DNA from: Endotrypanum monterogeii
Lineage: Eukaryota; Euglenozoa; Kinetoplastea; Trypanosomatida; Trypanosomatidae
Assembly: GCA_000333855.2 (NCBI GenBank)
Contig: CM007315.1
Coordinates: 436,788-500,787 of the forward strand
Length of the DNA: 64,000 bases
Reading direction: 5' to 3'
Shown: piece by piece, positions 1 to 8,868 of the stretch
Position numbering within the stretch: position 1 is the first letter of the stretch
Layout of the letters: the number at the start of each line of letters is the position of its first letter
The notes under the pieces: model-generated
What the model was told of the DNA's origin: nothing
Databases searched by the model: none
The model's input: the letters and a program-made list of their open reading frames with translations, nothing else
Position numbers and translations under genes: made by a program

Positions 1-2422
1 GGTGGCCGGGGTGCGCGCCCAGCGCCGACAGCGGGTCGTCCATCACGTATACGTCGCGGTCCGCGTACACGGCGCGCGCCAGGCTGACACGCGCCTTCTG
101 CCCGCCGCTCAGATTGATGCCCCTCTCGCCGATCTCCGTCTCCGCGCCGTCGGCCAGCAGCGCCAGGTCTGCGGCGAGCTGGCTGCTGCGCACGGCAAGC
201 TCAAAGGCCGACGGGTCCGGCGCAGCGAAGAAGACGATGTTGTCGCGCAGCGTCGCGTTCATGATCCACGGCTGCTGCGGCACATAGGCCACGCTGCGCG
301 AGCACGCGACGCGGCCGCGCGTCACCGCCAGCGCGCCGATGAGAGCGTCCAGCAGTGTAGACTTGCCGCTGCCCGTCGGCCCCAGCACCACTGTCAGCTG
401 CCCGCGCGGCAACCGAAGGTCCACGTCCGCTAGCAGTGTCTCTGCCTTGAGGATGTAGATGGCGTCTTCGCAGTCGCCTTTGTTGGGGTTAGGTGATGGC
501 AGCTTAACAGCTTTGTAGGAGCTCACTGTAGCGCGTTGTAGCAGCGCTGCATGTTGGGGGGCTTCGCTTGGTGAGGTCATATCCTCCAGGATATCGCGTG
601 CCTGTGCGTCATCAGCAGCAAAGAAGGAGGTGAGGCGCTTCATGGACACGAAGAACTGCGAGTACACGCCGATGAGATATGTGATGAGCTCGAACGGGGT
701 ATCCAGGAGGCCGAGCAGGGACAGCGCGGGGTAGATGATCGCTGGCGACATGGGGCGGCCCTCGAGATAGTAGGCCATTATGACCGCAGCCGAGGTGAGG
801 CTTGGGACACACTGGCAGACGACTGAGTTTGAGATGGAGATGAGCTGATATCGACGCACTGCACGGAGTTCGGCTGATCTTCGGTTGTCGATCTCTTGTG
901 CAAAAATGTCTTCGAGACCCATGAACTTGACGGAGCGGATACCTGACAAGAATTCGTTAACAAAGCGAAGACGCGCGTCAGATCGCTTCGCCATATCGAC
1001 GGTACACGTGTACGTCATCTTTGTGAGAATGGCCTGTATCGGCAAGGAGATTAAGAGCATGAAGAGGCTGATGATCGATGCTCGGCCCATGCTTCGATAA
1101 AGCAGAAACACAGTAACACATAGCTGAACGGGTACAGTCAGCGTCATCCACATAACATAAATCATGCTCTCCACGCTGGAAACATCCGAGGCAATGAAAT
1201 TGACGATGCGTCCAGGGTTGAGGTCGGGGCGCCTTAACTCGCGTGGTGAAATGCGCAGACATTTGGCAGCGACGCAGGAGGAAAGGGCAGATCGGATGGA
1301 AAACGAGTTTCTGCAGACAACTTGAAGATACTTGTGAAGGGAGAGGCTCCTGACCAGAGAAATGAAAAAGAGGAGCAGGACGCTTGCCAGTGCAGTCCAC
1401 GCAGTGTCCTGTGGACCCCCATTCTCCGCGGGCCTGGATGATTTCGAAGTCGCAGCGGTACTGGTGGCGTTATGAGTGCCATCGGCCGAGGGCGTCCCGG
1501 TATTGCTCTGTAGAAGGCGAATATACCACCCGAGAGCCATGGGCGTGAGAAGCGCCGAGAACTCGACCACTATGCGTAGCGGGCACAGAAGAACTAATTG
1601 CCGCCAAAACACACGAGCAATAGCCTCTGTGACAGACATGCACGCCGGTGGGGTGCGAATATCCTTGTCACTCCGCTGTGACGCGCTTTGACTATTGCTA
1701 TCCAGCTCATCCGGAGAGTCCTCTATGGTCACCCCAGCGATGGAATTTTCTCTACACCGACGCCCGAGCCGGAACACAACATCCTCCACCCGTTCGAACG
1801 TCACAATCGTCTCGTTCTCCACAGGGTCAAACAGGTGCTCACCATCTATCTCGCCGCGGTGATACGAGCCGGGACGATGCTCGAGGATGGGGCCGCTGCG
1901 CCGGCAGCACAGAAGCCAGCCAAGGCAGCGGCCGACACACCCGCTACGACGCCGCGACGGCGCCACGCGCCACTCCACGCCCGCGTACAGCTGCCCCGGT
2001 GTGTTGTACTGCTGCACCACGCCGACCCAGCGCAGCACGCCCTCGCTTGCCTCGTCCCAGCGCACGCCGATGCGCGCGCCGTAGTGGCTGTCCCATGCGT
2101 GGCGTCGCGCCCACTGGCGCTGCAACTCCTCGGAGAGTGCCACACCAGCGTTGTAGGCACGGTACCCGCGCATGGGCCGTGGAAGCACATTCATAGGGAG
2201 ATCTTCCTGTGCCGCGCGCTGCATAAGGTTGCCTAACCATGTGTGGAAGAGATTTCCGATGAACCAGCCCGCACGGTCCTCCGGCTGTTCCACGTACGCG
2301 GGCTCCACCCCATAAAGCGGGTGCACAAACTCCCAGTCTGCGCTGAATGAGGGATCACGTCCAGCTTGCTGCGCGTCTCCCTCCTTGGAGGCGGCGGACG
2401 CCGTAGTGTGTAACCGTTGCAT
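1..2422 (-). CDS. ABCC/MRP-type (PGPA-like) ABC transporter, N-terminal half; 3' end beyond window
   Basis: The minus frame is open from the ATG at 2422 to the window edge (807 codons). Residues near 210-480 form the first transmembrane domain, with the family motif NPGRIVNFIASDVSSVE near residue 400. The first nucleotide-binding domain follows: Walker A GPTGSGKS near residue 680, Q-loop in YVPQQPW, signature LSGGQKARVSLARA at about 771, and Walker B VYVMDD. In this family an Asp in place of the catalytic Glu is usual for domain 1. The D-loop reads SALG where SALD is expected. The family moves thiol conjugates and drugs across plasma or vesicle membranes; the substrate here is unknown. The N-terminal 200 residues are soluble-looking and there is no TMD0. 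An in-frame stop at 2603-2605 and no other upstream ATG fix the start. A decayed relative lies upstream at 4290-5130. Confidence 0.93.
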   Translation of the reverse strand, partial: MQRLHTTASAASKEGDAQQAGRDPSFSADWEFVHPLYGVEPAYVEQPEDRAGWFIGNLFHTWLGNLMQRAAQEDLPMNVLPRPMRGYRAYNAGVALSEELQRQWARRHAWDSHYGARIGVRWDEASEGVLRWVGVVQQYNTPGQLYAGVEWRVAPSRRRSGCVGRCLGWLLCCRRSGPILEHRPGSYHRGEIDGEHLFDPVENETIVTFERVEDVVFRLGRRCRENSIAGVTIEDSPDELDSNSQSASQRSDKDIRTPPACMSVTEAIARVFWRQLVLLCPLRIVVEFSALLTPMALGWYIRLLQSNTGTPSADGTHNATSTAATSKSSRPAENGGPQDTAWTALASVLLLFFISLVRSLSLHKYLQVVCRNSFSIRSALSSCVAAKCLRISPRELRRPDLNPGRIVNFIASDVSSVESMIYVMWMTLTVPVQLCVTVFLLYRSMGRASIISLFMLLISLPIQAILTKMTYTCTVDMAKRSDARLRFVNEFLSGIRSVKFMGLEDIFAQEIDNRRSAELRAVRRYQLISISNSVVCQCVPSLTSAAVIMAYYLEGRPMSPAIIYPALSLLGLLDTPFELITYLIGVYSQFFVSMKRLTSFFAADDAQARDILEDMTSPSEAPQHAALLQRATVSSYKAVKLPSPNPNKGDCEDAIYILKAETLLADVDLRLPRGQLTVVLGPTGSGKSTLLDALIGALAVTRGRVACSRSVAYVPQQPWIMNATLRDNIVFFAAPDPSAFELAVRSSQLAADLALLADGAETEIGERGINLSGGQKARVSLARAVYADRDVYVMDDPLSALGAHPGH

Positions 2423-2435
2423 AGATGAAGATGGG

Positions 2436-2439
2436 CTCT
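2436..2439 (-). promoter_or_regulatory. Predicted spliced-leader acceptor of the ABC transporter mRNA
   Basis: On the minus strand a C/T-rich tract covering about 2441-2490 is followed by two adjacent AG dinucleotides, 14-16 nt before the ATG at 2422. This is the standard kinetoplastid trans-splice layout. The very short leader makes the exact AG uncertain. Confidence 0.5.
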
Positions 2440-2900
2440 CAAACAAACAAACAAAAAAAGGGGCGAGAACGAGGAGAGGAGAGGAGGGGGGGTCTTGGCT
2501 ATCCGCTTCCCTTTCTATTGCTGCTGCTGCTTCTGTGCTGACGGTGTTGCAGGAGTCTGCGCGAGTAAATAACCGAGGTGGATGGCGAGTCGGGTTTATA
2601 TGTTACGGCGAGACAACCGAAGAGGACCCAGGGCGTGGTGTGAGGTCAGAGGAAAGACTGTTTGTCCAACAGTAGAGTACGGAAAAAAAATTTAAGGAGT
2701 AGCGAATCACCGGTGAGAGCAGAGTGGAGTGTGGGGAGGAGTACACACTTCCATCCACCGGAGAACCACAAAGGAGGACACGCACTCCGCCTTTCTCCAG
2801 TTTTCTTCCTCTCACTTTCTATATAAATATATATTTATACGAGCGCTTGTTTTATGTACTTGCCCTGTAGGCCTACGTCAGACGAGCACGTGTGCACAGG

Positions 2901-2935
<35 letters not shown>

Positions 2936-2936
2936 A
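2901..2936. repeat. TA microsatellite
   Basis: A run of TA dinucleotides interrupted once by G. It lies in the 5' flank of the ABC transporter. Confidence 0.9.
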
Positions 2937-3409
2937 GGTCTGTGTGCGCGGTGGGAATCGACAGCGGTTGAGGCACTGAAAAGGGCCTTTGTTTCGTCCG
3001 AGTATAACAGAGTCACAGAAACAAAAAAAAAAAGATGTAACATTCACGACAGGAGAAGAATATACAGGATCAACTCAAGGCGGCAGGAGGAGTGAAATGT
3101 TGGGCTTGAACGTGTAAGGGTATGCAGGAAAGAAGCAAAAAAAAAAAACTAAACTCGAAAAGAATGATCATGCGCTGTCAATGTATGTACGAGAACACAA
3201 GAAATGCCGAGGAAGGAAAAAAAAAAAATGGCAGCTACGCCTTCATAGGAGGCGTAGTGTGCTGAGGAAAAAAAAAAAAAAGATATGAGTAAGAGGTGAG
3301 CTGGATGGAGCGGCGAGGCAGTGAGCACGGGGGAGAGGGAAAAAAAAAATCCAAGGCGAGAACACACTCGAGACATACAAATGACGGAGATGTGCTGCAC
3401 CGAGTGGGG

Positions 3410-3514
3410 CTATCCGCGATGGGATCGCGCCAAGCGTTCGCCGCCGTGCTTTAACAAGAGTGCGCGCTTGTGCATGTGCCATGGGCGGTAATGATCTGAG
3501 GGAAATTGTTGCAT
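3410..3514 (-). CDS. Possible short ORF (34 residues) in a GC-rich islet
   Basis: ATG at 3514 and TAG at 3410-3412. The peptide is basic (HKRALLLKHGGERLARSHRG at its end) and its codons are GC-ending, unlike the surrounding A-rich sequence. The opposite strand carries an equally plausible 36-codon ORF starting at 3381, so the islet may be a non-coding RNA or a decayed gene fragment. No family is recognised. Confidence 0.15.
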   Translation of the reverse strand: MQQFPSDHYRPWHMHKRALLLKHGGERLARSHRG

Positions 3515-4289
3515 TTATTTTCTCTTTTTCTTTACTGTGATTTCTTCGATACTACACGAGTGAATATCCAGTCGATCAGTCCAAACAGAGCAGATTTCTC
3601 CCGACCTGATAAGTAGTCGCAGGTTTACAGTCACCCACCCCCATTGATTCACGCCACGGAGACATCAGCACTCAGCTTCACAGGTCAGACTACAACAGCT
3701 CTCCCTTAGTGCAGGCGATCATGTGATGCAGACGTGGGGGCTTCTCGAGCTCTCTGTGGAAAAAGCGCTGAATATATATATATATATATATATACTTCCT
3801 CTGCTATAGATTTATTTCTGCTCATCAGATGTACTGCAGTCACCCATGAGCAACAAAAAACAACAGAATACATACGGGAAAAGGCTGGAGACCAAAAGAT
3901 ATAAGTGTACACTCTCTACTCATCACAGCCATGTTTCAAAGCTGAAAAAGGAATGCAGCGAATTCCCCAGAGAAGTTTCTGAGACGGCGTGCAAGAAAAA
4001 CGAGCGGTTAGCAAAAACAAAAAACAAAAAAAAGACGCACATAGAGTTACGTATCAGTGCTTTCGAAAAAGCGCTCGGGGGAAAACAAATTCAACAATAC
4101 ATCACTTGCAGACAAACACGAAGGTACTGACACACAGAGGTGTGTGTGCGTGTACTGAAAGGGGGGAGAGAAGAAAGGAAAAAAAAAGAGATAGGAGAGT
4201 GAAACAATGACGCCAACTACTCATCAGTGTGCGTGATCGGGTGACGATACGGGCTTCCACGGCATGACGGAAAACCAAAAAAAAAAAAC

Positions 4290-5130
4290 AGTTCCCAACG
4301 CAAGGCTTCGATGGAAACGCGCCTTCGTCGAAAGACGCAATGCCATTTTGGCTCAGGTGTTCGCGTCGTGAAAGTCTCGAGAGCTGCGGACTCGCTGCTG
4401 CCGTCGATCACGAGCAGTGGGCCGTCGTTGGGTCCCTCAGCGGTGCTGTCGTCTCCCGTCATATCTTCAGTGGGTGCGTTATCTGTGTAGTACAGCACGC
4501 GCTCCACACAGTTCATCGACGCCTCCACGGACGCGCCGACGCTGATGAAGCGAGACAGCACCGCTGTGATGGACGACGCGTTGCTGATGGTGAGTGCGAT
4601 GAGGCCCAGGTTCATGTGCATCCACGGCAGCCCCTTTGACAGAACACCGAGAAGCGCAAGTGCGGACACGGCGGCGTTGCCGAGCAGCTCCACGCGCACG
4701 GACAGCCAGCGACTGCCCATGCAGCGCATGTAGGAGCACGCAAAGAGGTCGTCCAGGCGCTGCAGTACTTCCTGCATCATGGCGCGCTCGCGGCCGTAGG
4801 TGCCGATGGTCCAGCGGCCTGTGAGTACCTCGCCCAGGATGCTGAAGACGGGTGAGTTGGATATGTTGATGAGGCGCTGCACCTCCCGGCTGGCTGCACA
4901 GAAGAACACGAAGATGCGGCCATACACCACCGCCGCCGGCACCAGCAAGAAGAGGATGAGGGGCTGCGATGTAATCATGATCCCGAGGAAGGACAAGAGG
5001 TAAAAAAAAAGAACAGAAAGATGTCGATGCTCGTCGGCAGATCCCAGTCAATCAGGCCCATGTCCCGTGCCAGTCGATTCATCAGGCGGCCTCGTGGGGT
5101 GAGGTCAGAGTCCCGCGCGCCACAACCGAT
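4290..5130 (-). pseudogene. Relic of an ABCC transporter: second transmembrane domain only, frameshifted
   Basis: Two adjoining minus frames together cover part of a second ABCC membrane domain. About 5000-5110 encodes PRGRLMNRLARDMGLIDWDL followed by PTSIDIF, the conserved loop before TM9/10. The frame then breaks at a run of nine A (plus) near 5003-5011. Reading resumes in another frame from about 4996 with LSFLGIMITSQPL, membrane helices and the segment ending SMNCVERVLYYTDNAP, which normally leads into the second nucleotide-binding domain. That domain is absent: the frame drifts through a second A-run at 4276-4287 to a stop at 4217. The first half of a transporter is also absent upstream. 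This is probably the remainder of a tandem ABCC copy. A sequencing error at the A-run could explain the frameshift but not the missing domains. Confidence 0.85.
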
Positions 5131-5385
5131 GGAGGCGACAGATGAGCCTCGTAGATATCTCCAATACGACGCTCTTCGGAAGATATAGCAAGTGCACAGA
5201 AAAGAGGTCTTGTGACACCCAGTAAAGGATGACAGGGAAAGAGAGGGCAAAGGTTCCCTTGCCCCTCCGCGTGTGCTACACAACCCGAAGTAGGCGGTAG
5301 CGGGGGAGGCGGCACACCGAGAGAAGCGGCATGTATACGGGAGGAGAAACGGAAATCGATCTCGATCCGACGGGAGGAGATTTGG

Positions 5386-6543
5386 TCACCGTGCCTGGCG
5401 CAGCTCCAGGGAGGCAGTGCGCGTTTCCAGCGCACTCACTTGCTCTCCCAAGAGAAATACGGCATCTAGAACGGAGCGCTTCTCGGATCGCTTTGCGTAC
5501 TTCAGAGAGGGGGAATTGAGGGATTTTGTGCGGCTCTTCAGCACCGAGAGATTATTCCCGAAGGACTCAGTCTCGTCCATGAGACATGGGGCATATTCTG
5601 TGAGCGCAGACCTTTGTCCAACTTCTGCTGGGGTAATTAGAAATATGTATGTCGGTTGCTTTCTCATATCCACGGGGATGGAGGAGTCACAAGGGCACCC
5701 GAAAGCATTGGACTGCAGTTGCGCAGTGCCACTCGCGTGCTGGGGAGAGGACAGGCTTGACTTCCCCCCTTTCGGTATAGTTCTGGTGAAGGAGTCGGTA
5801 GGGTGCGAGGCGATAAGATTACGGCACAGTGTGCTACCAGCATCACTTGTTATTCCCACGTTCACTGTCGGCAACAGATTTCTCGCATTTTGTATCTGTG
5901 ACGAGTTTAGCATGGGATCGTGTAGAGCAGTACGCCAGGCCACCGGCGACCTGAACGGCTGCAATGGTGAACAGTGCTCGCAAGATTCGTTGGGTATGCG
6001 ATTCACCAGAGACTCGGCAATCGCTCCACTTCTGCATTCAATCTGTACGACAGACGCAGATACCGACGTTTGGGGCTTGAGGGTTACTGCCGGCTGTCGC
6101 GTAGTTGGACCCCACTCACCCGTTCTTTCCTTAGCTGTGCAGTGCCCTCTGTCGAGAGATGGGGCACGACCCGCCGTGCCCAAGACACGCACCCGCTTCC
6201 AATTTCTCGAAAAATATATTTGATTGCTTTGAGTTGCTGTCACTGCCGGATAGGGGCGAAGCGCTGATTGCAGCGGTGTGGATGAGTCCTTCAGGGTACA
6301 CTCTGGTGAATGACCACTGCAGCCCTCTGCACGCCCGGCTAGTAGGATGCGAAGGCGAGTGCGGAACTCGACCCCGCAGAGATCGTGGTACATAGAGGAT
6401 TGCTCTAGCTCAACGCAGAGGCGAAGGGTATCCTCGTGTGTTTGGAAAAAATTCCGAATTATACGATCGCGGCGCTGTCGGTTTGAAATGTCAGTCGGTG
6501 CATTCCTACATGCGTCTCTTCTGCGAGTGAGCGCGCCGTCCAT
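5386..6543 (-). CDS. Hypothetical protein, 385 residues
   Basis: A single open frame runs from the ATG at 6543. An in-frame TAA lies 30 nt upstream (6574-6576), so the start is secure. No domain is recognised. The protein is Ser/Thr/Arg-rich, with no signal peptide or membrane helix evident. The last 60 residues (SLKYAKRSEKRSVLDAVFLL then GEQVSALETRTASLELRQAR) look helical and could form a short coiled coil. It sits between the ABCC relic and a long spacer. A 268-codon frame exists on the opposite strand inside it. The minus frame is preferred because it is longer, matches the direction of all neighbours and has a clean upstream stop. It could still be a fast-evolving lineage-specific gene or the last intact part of an eroding region. 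Confidence 0.65.
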   Translation of the reverse strand: MDGALTRRRDACRNAPTDISNRQRRDRIIRNFFQTHEDTLRLCVELEQSSMYHDLCGVEFRTRLRILLAGRAEGCSGHSPECTLKDSSTPLQSALRPYPAVTATQSNQIYFSRNWKRVRVLGTAGRAPSLDRGHCTAKERTGEWGPTTRQPAVTLKPQTSVSASVVQIECRSGAIAESLVNRIPNESCEHCSPLQPFRSPVAWRTALHDPMLNSSQIQNARNLLPTVNVGITSDAGSTLCRNLIASHPTDSFTRTIPKGGKSSLSSPQHASGTAQLQSNAFGCPCDSSIPVDMRKQPTYIFLITPAEVGQRSALTEYAPCLMDETESFGNNLSVLKSRTKSLNSPSLKYAKRSEKRSVLDAVFLLGEQVSALETRTASLELRQAR

Positions 6544-7920
6544 GCCTTCGTATTCAACTGTTTTTTTAAATTTTTAAACAGTAACGTGATAGGGAGTGTG
6601 CGGATGCAAGGAATGCAGATGTTCGATCGAGAGGTATAATAAGTTTCTTGTCGACCTTCATCTCCCTCCATGACGACAGATGCTTGACTGTGCACCGAAA
6701 GAATTAAGGTGGTAGCAGTACAGGTCTTTGAAGAGCTACAAATATATATTCTTGGCGCTTTCTATATTAATAACCCTGACTAGAGTGTATGGGTGAAACA
6801 CATGCACATCTGCCACTGCTGCTGCCTGATTGACTGCATTTCACAGTCGTTCGGCGCAAACAGAGAGGCTGTTGGAATATCGCTGCAGCTAAAAAAATAG
6901 ATTCAAGTGCGATGCCAAAAGGTTCAGTTTGGCGTTTCATCGATGTAAATGTGAAGAGGAGAGGGGCAAAAAAAAGGGAAGTGAAGTGTGTGTGTGTGTG
7001 TGTGTGGTGGTGTAGTGAGGAGAGGTCAGCACGGTTATCTATACACGCACATATATATATAATGTATACATAGTTTTGTTTCCTCTTACCATTTGGTTTG
7101 TCGTATTTCAAATTTTTTTTTTTTGCATTTGTTGCTCGATACCCCCCCTCTTCCATCTATTCTTTCTCTCCCCTGTTGCGGTACAGAGGTTACATTTATA
7201 TTTCTCATTTTACCGAAGGCATGGGGGAGAAGATAGACGAGACCTCCCCCCCCCCCACCGCCTCACCGAAGCTGAGGCTGAGACTACTACCATCGCCACC
7301 GTGAGCACCGCCATTATCGGCGCAAACACCCAAATAGAGAAACGCACCGGTACAAGACAACGAGAGCAGTCGGGAAGACTTGAGCACCGAAAGATCATTT
7401 GTAAAAAAAACAAAACATTACCCCACCAGCCAAGTAAAAAATGATAGATGGCAGAGTGACTAGCCGAGCCGTGTGTGCACCCGAGTGAAGAGGAGAAAAA
7501 CAAAAGAGAGAGGTGTAGATGCTTGGGGTGGGGCGGGAAGAGGTCAGGGACAGCGACGAAGATGACGTCTGGGAATGCCACCAGTCGTCCGCTATTGGCT
7601 TTCCAACGGTTGTGGGTGCCAACAAAGAAGGAAAGGGCGAAGGAGAAGAAAAAAAAAAAGAGGAAAATAATTTATGCGCATCGGATACATTGCACGGGTG
7701 TATCGCGTTAGTGTTTTAATGAGATCTTTTTTCGTTGTTTTTGCTGCGCAGGTATAAGAGGGAGAGGCTTGTATAAGCCCAAATGAAAGCCTGATCGTAG
7801 AGGCGCAAGGTGAGGATAAGGTGCTCTGACGACACAGTCTCCAAGAAATGATATCAATCCTTCTGTCGATATTTGAAGCTCACTCAGCCTGGAGGAGAGG
7901 CAGACAAGGTGGGCACATGA

Positions 7921-7951
7921 AAGGGAGGGGAGGGGAGGGGAGGGGGAGGGG
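7921..7951. repeat. GGGGA-type purine repeat
   Basis: Tandem G3-5A units. On the transcribed minus strand this is a C/T tract that could also act as a splice-site polypyrimidine tract. Confidence 0.8.
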
Positions 7952-7965
7952 CTGTGAGAAGCCAC

Positions 7966-8139
7966 TCAGATAAACGACACTGTGGAGGAGGCGTAGCGGA
8001 TGCTACTCGGTGAGGAAGTCGCGGAGGGCACCAAATGCGTGGATGATAGATCAACTAGGAATAGAGATGAACAGTTGTAAGGGAAAAAAAACCTCTCGCC
8101 GATGGTGGGACACTGGCTGAGATTGACACACACCCACAT
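7966..8139 (-). CDS. Possible small protein, 57 residues
   Basis: ATG at 8139, stop TGA at 7966-7968. On the minus strand a T8-CCC polypyrimidine tract is followed by CACGCAG (AG at plus 8178-8179), giving a leader of 38 nt. The peptide begins MWVCVNLSQCPTIGERFFF and ends in a Ser/Thr-rich tail with GC-ending codons. A second frame overlaps it from 8243 to 8055. No family is recognised, and chance occurrence cannot be excluded because acceptor-like motifs are common in these spacers. Confidence 0.22.
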   Translation of the reverse strand: MWVCVNLSQCPTIGERFFFPYNCSSLFLVDLSSTHLVPSATSSPSSIRYASSTVSFI

Positions 8140-8177
8140 ACGTATTTCCTTTCTCGATATTTCTCCACGAAAGCAAG

Positions 8178-8179
8178 CT
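8178..8179 (-). promoter_or_regulatory. Candidate trans-splice acceptor before the 57-residue ORF
   Basis: A polypyrimidine tract (plus 8185-8201) is followed on the minus strand by CACGCAG. This is one of the better acceptor matches outside the large genes. Confidence 0.35.
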
Positions 8180-8868
8180 GCGTGAGACGGGAAAAAAAAG
8201 GATGTTGCGATTGTGATGGTATATTTGTTGATATTACCGGCATTCCAGAGATCAGTACCAATAAAAAAAAATGTCTAACATGAGAAGAAAAAAAAGTCGG
8301 AGTAGAAGCCCGAAATAGAGGCGAGTTGTATATAAGAAGAGGGATGCATATCTATATATATATATATTTTTTTTTTGTGTGTGCAAGACGGGGGGTGGGG
8401 TGGGTGGGAAGGAAAAAAAAACAGAGAAGAACGTACAGCAGCATATCAAAGCCCAGCGGAGAAGAAAAAAGAGGGACGAGGCTGAATCGAGAAGTGGGAG
8501 TACAGCGAGGAACAAGAAACAAAGAGACGCAGGAAAACAAAAGAGAGCAAAAAAACATTCAAGTAAGAAACTATATATATATATATATATATATATACGC
8601 ATGAACTGCGCATTCATCGACAGTTCAGTTTTTTGATGTCACAGCGAAAGGAGGTGTAGTGAGAGAAAAGACAAGGCAATGGGGACATCATATGAGCCCA
8701 TCAAAGAGCTCCAGCACAGAGGGACGCGCAACTGAAAACAAAAACAAAAAGAATGTGAACAAATCAGGAATACGTCCTCCTCTCTCTCACATACACACAT
8801 AAACGGATCCTATAAATGAAAGCGTATATATTACTGAGTGTGTACATGTAGGTGTGTCTGTGTGTATT

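Larger units (their letters stand above)
2423..4289. other. Intergenic spacer between the ABC transporter and the ABC relic
   Basis: Mostly homopolymer A/G runs (plus strand), TA microsatellites at 2901-2936 and 3774-3794, and AT-rich filler. The only non-simple stretch is a GC-rich islet at about 3380-3515, listed separately. No remnant of a second nucleotide-binding domain was recognised, although one would be expected here if the relic upstream had decayed in place. Confidence 0.6.
6544..8868. other. Intergenic spacer
   Basis: Low-complexity A/G-rich (plus) sequence with a TG repeat near 6986-7006, a G4A repeat at 7921-7951 and TA repeats at about 8352-8368 and 8573-8596. One short ORF behind a good splice acceptor (7966-8139) is listed separately. 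Nothing else is supported. Confidence 0.6.

Noticed and set aside
5417..6223. 268-codon plus-strand ORF
   Set aside because: It lies wholly inside the longer minus-strand ORF 5386-6543, runs against the direction of every other gene, and its peptide shows no domain. It is treated as a shadow.
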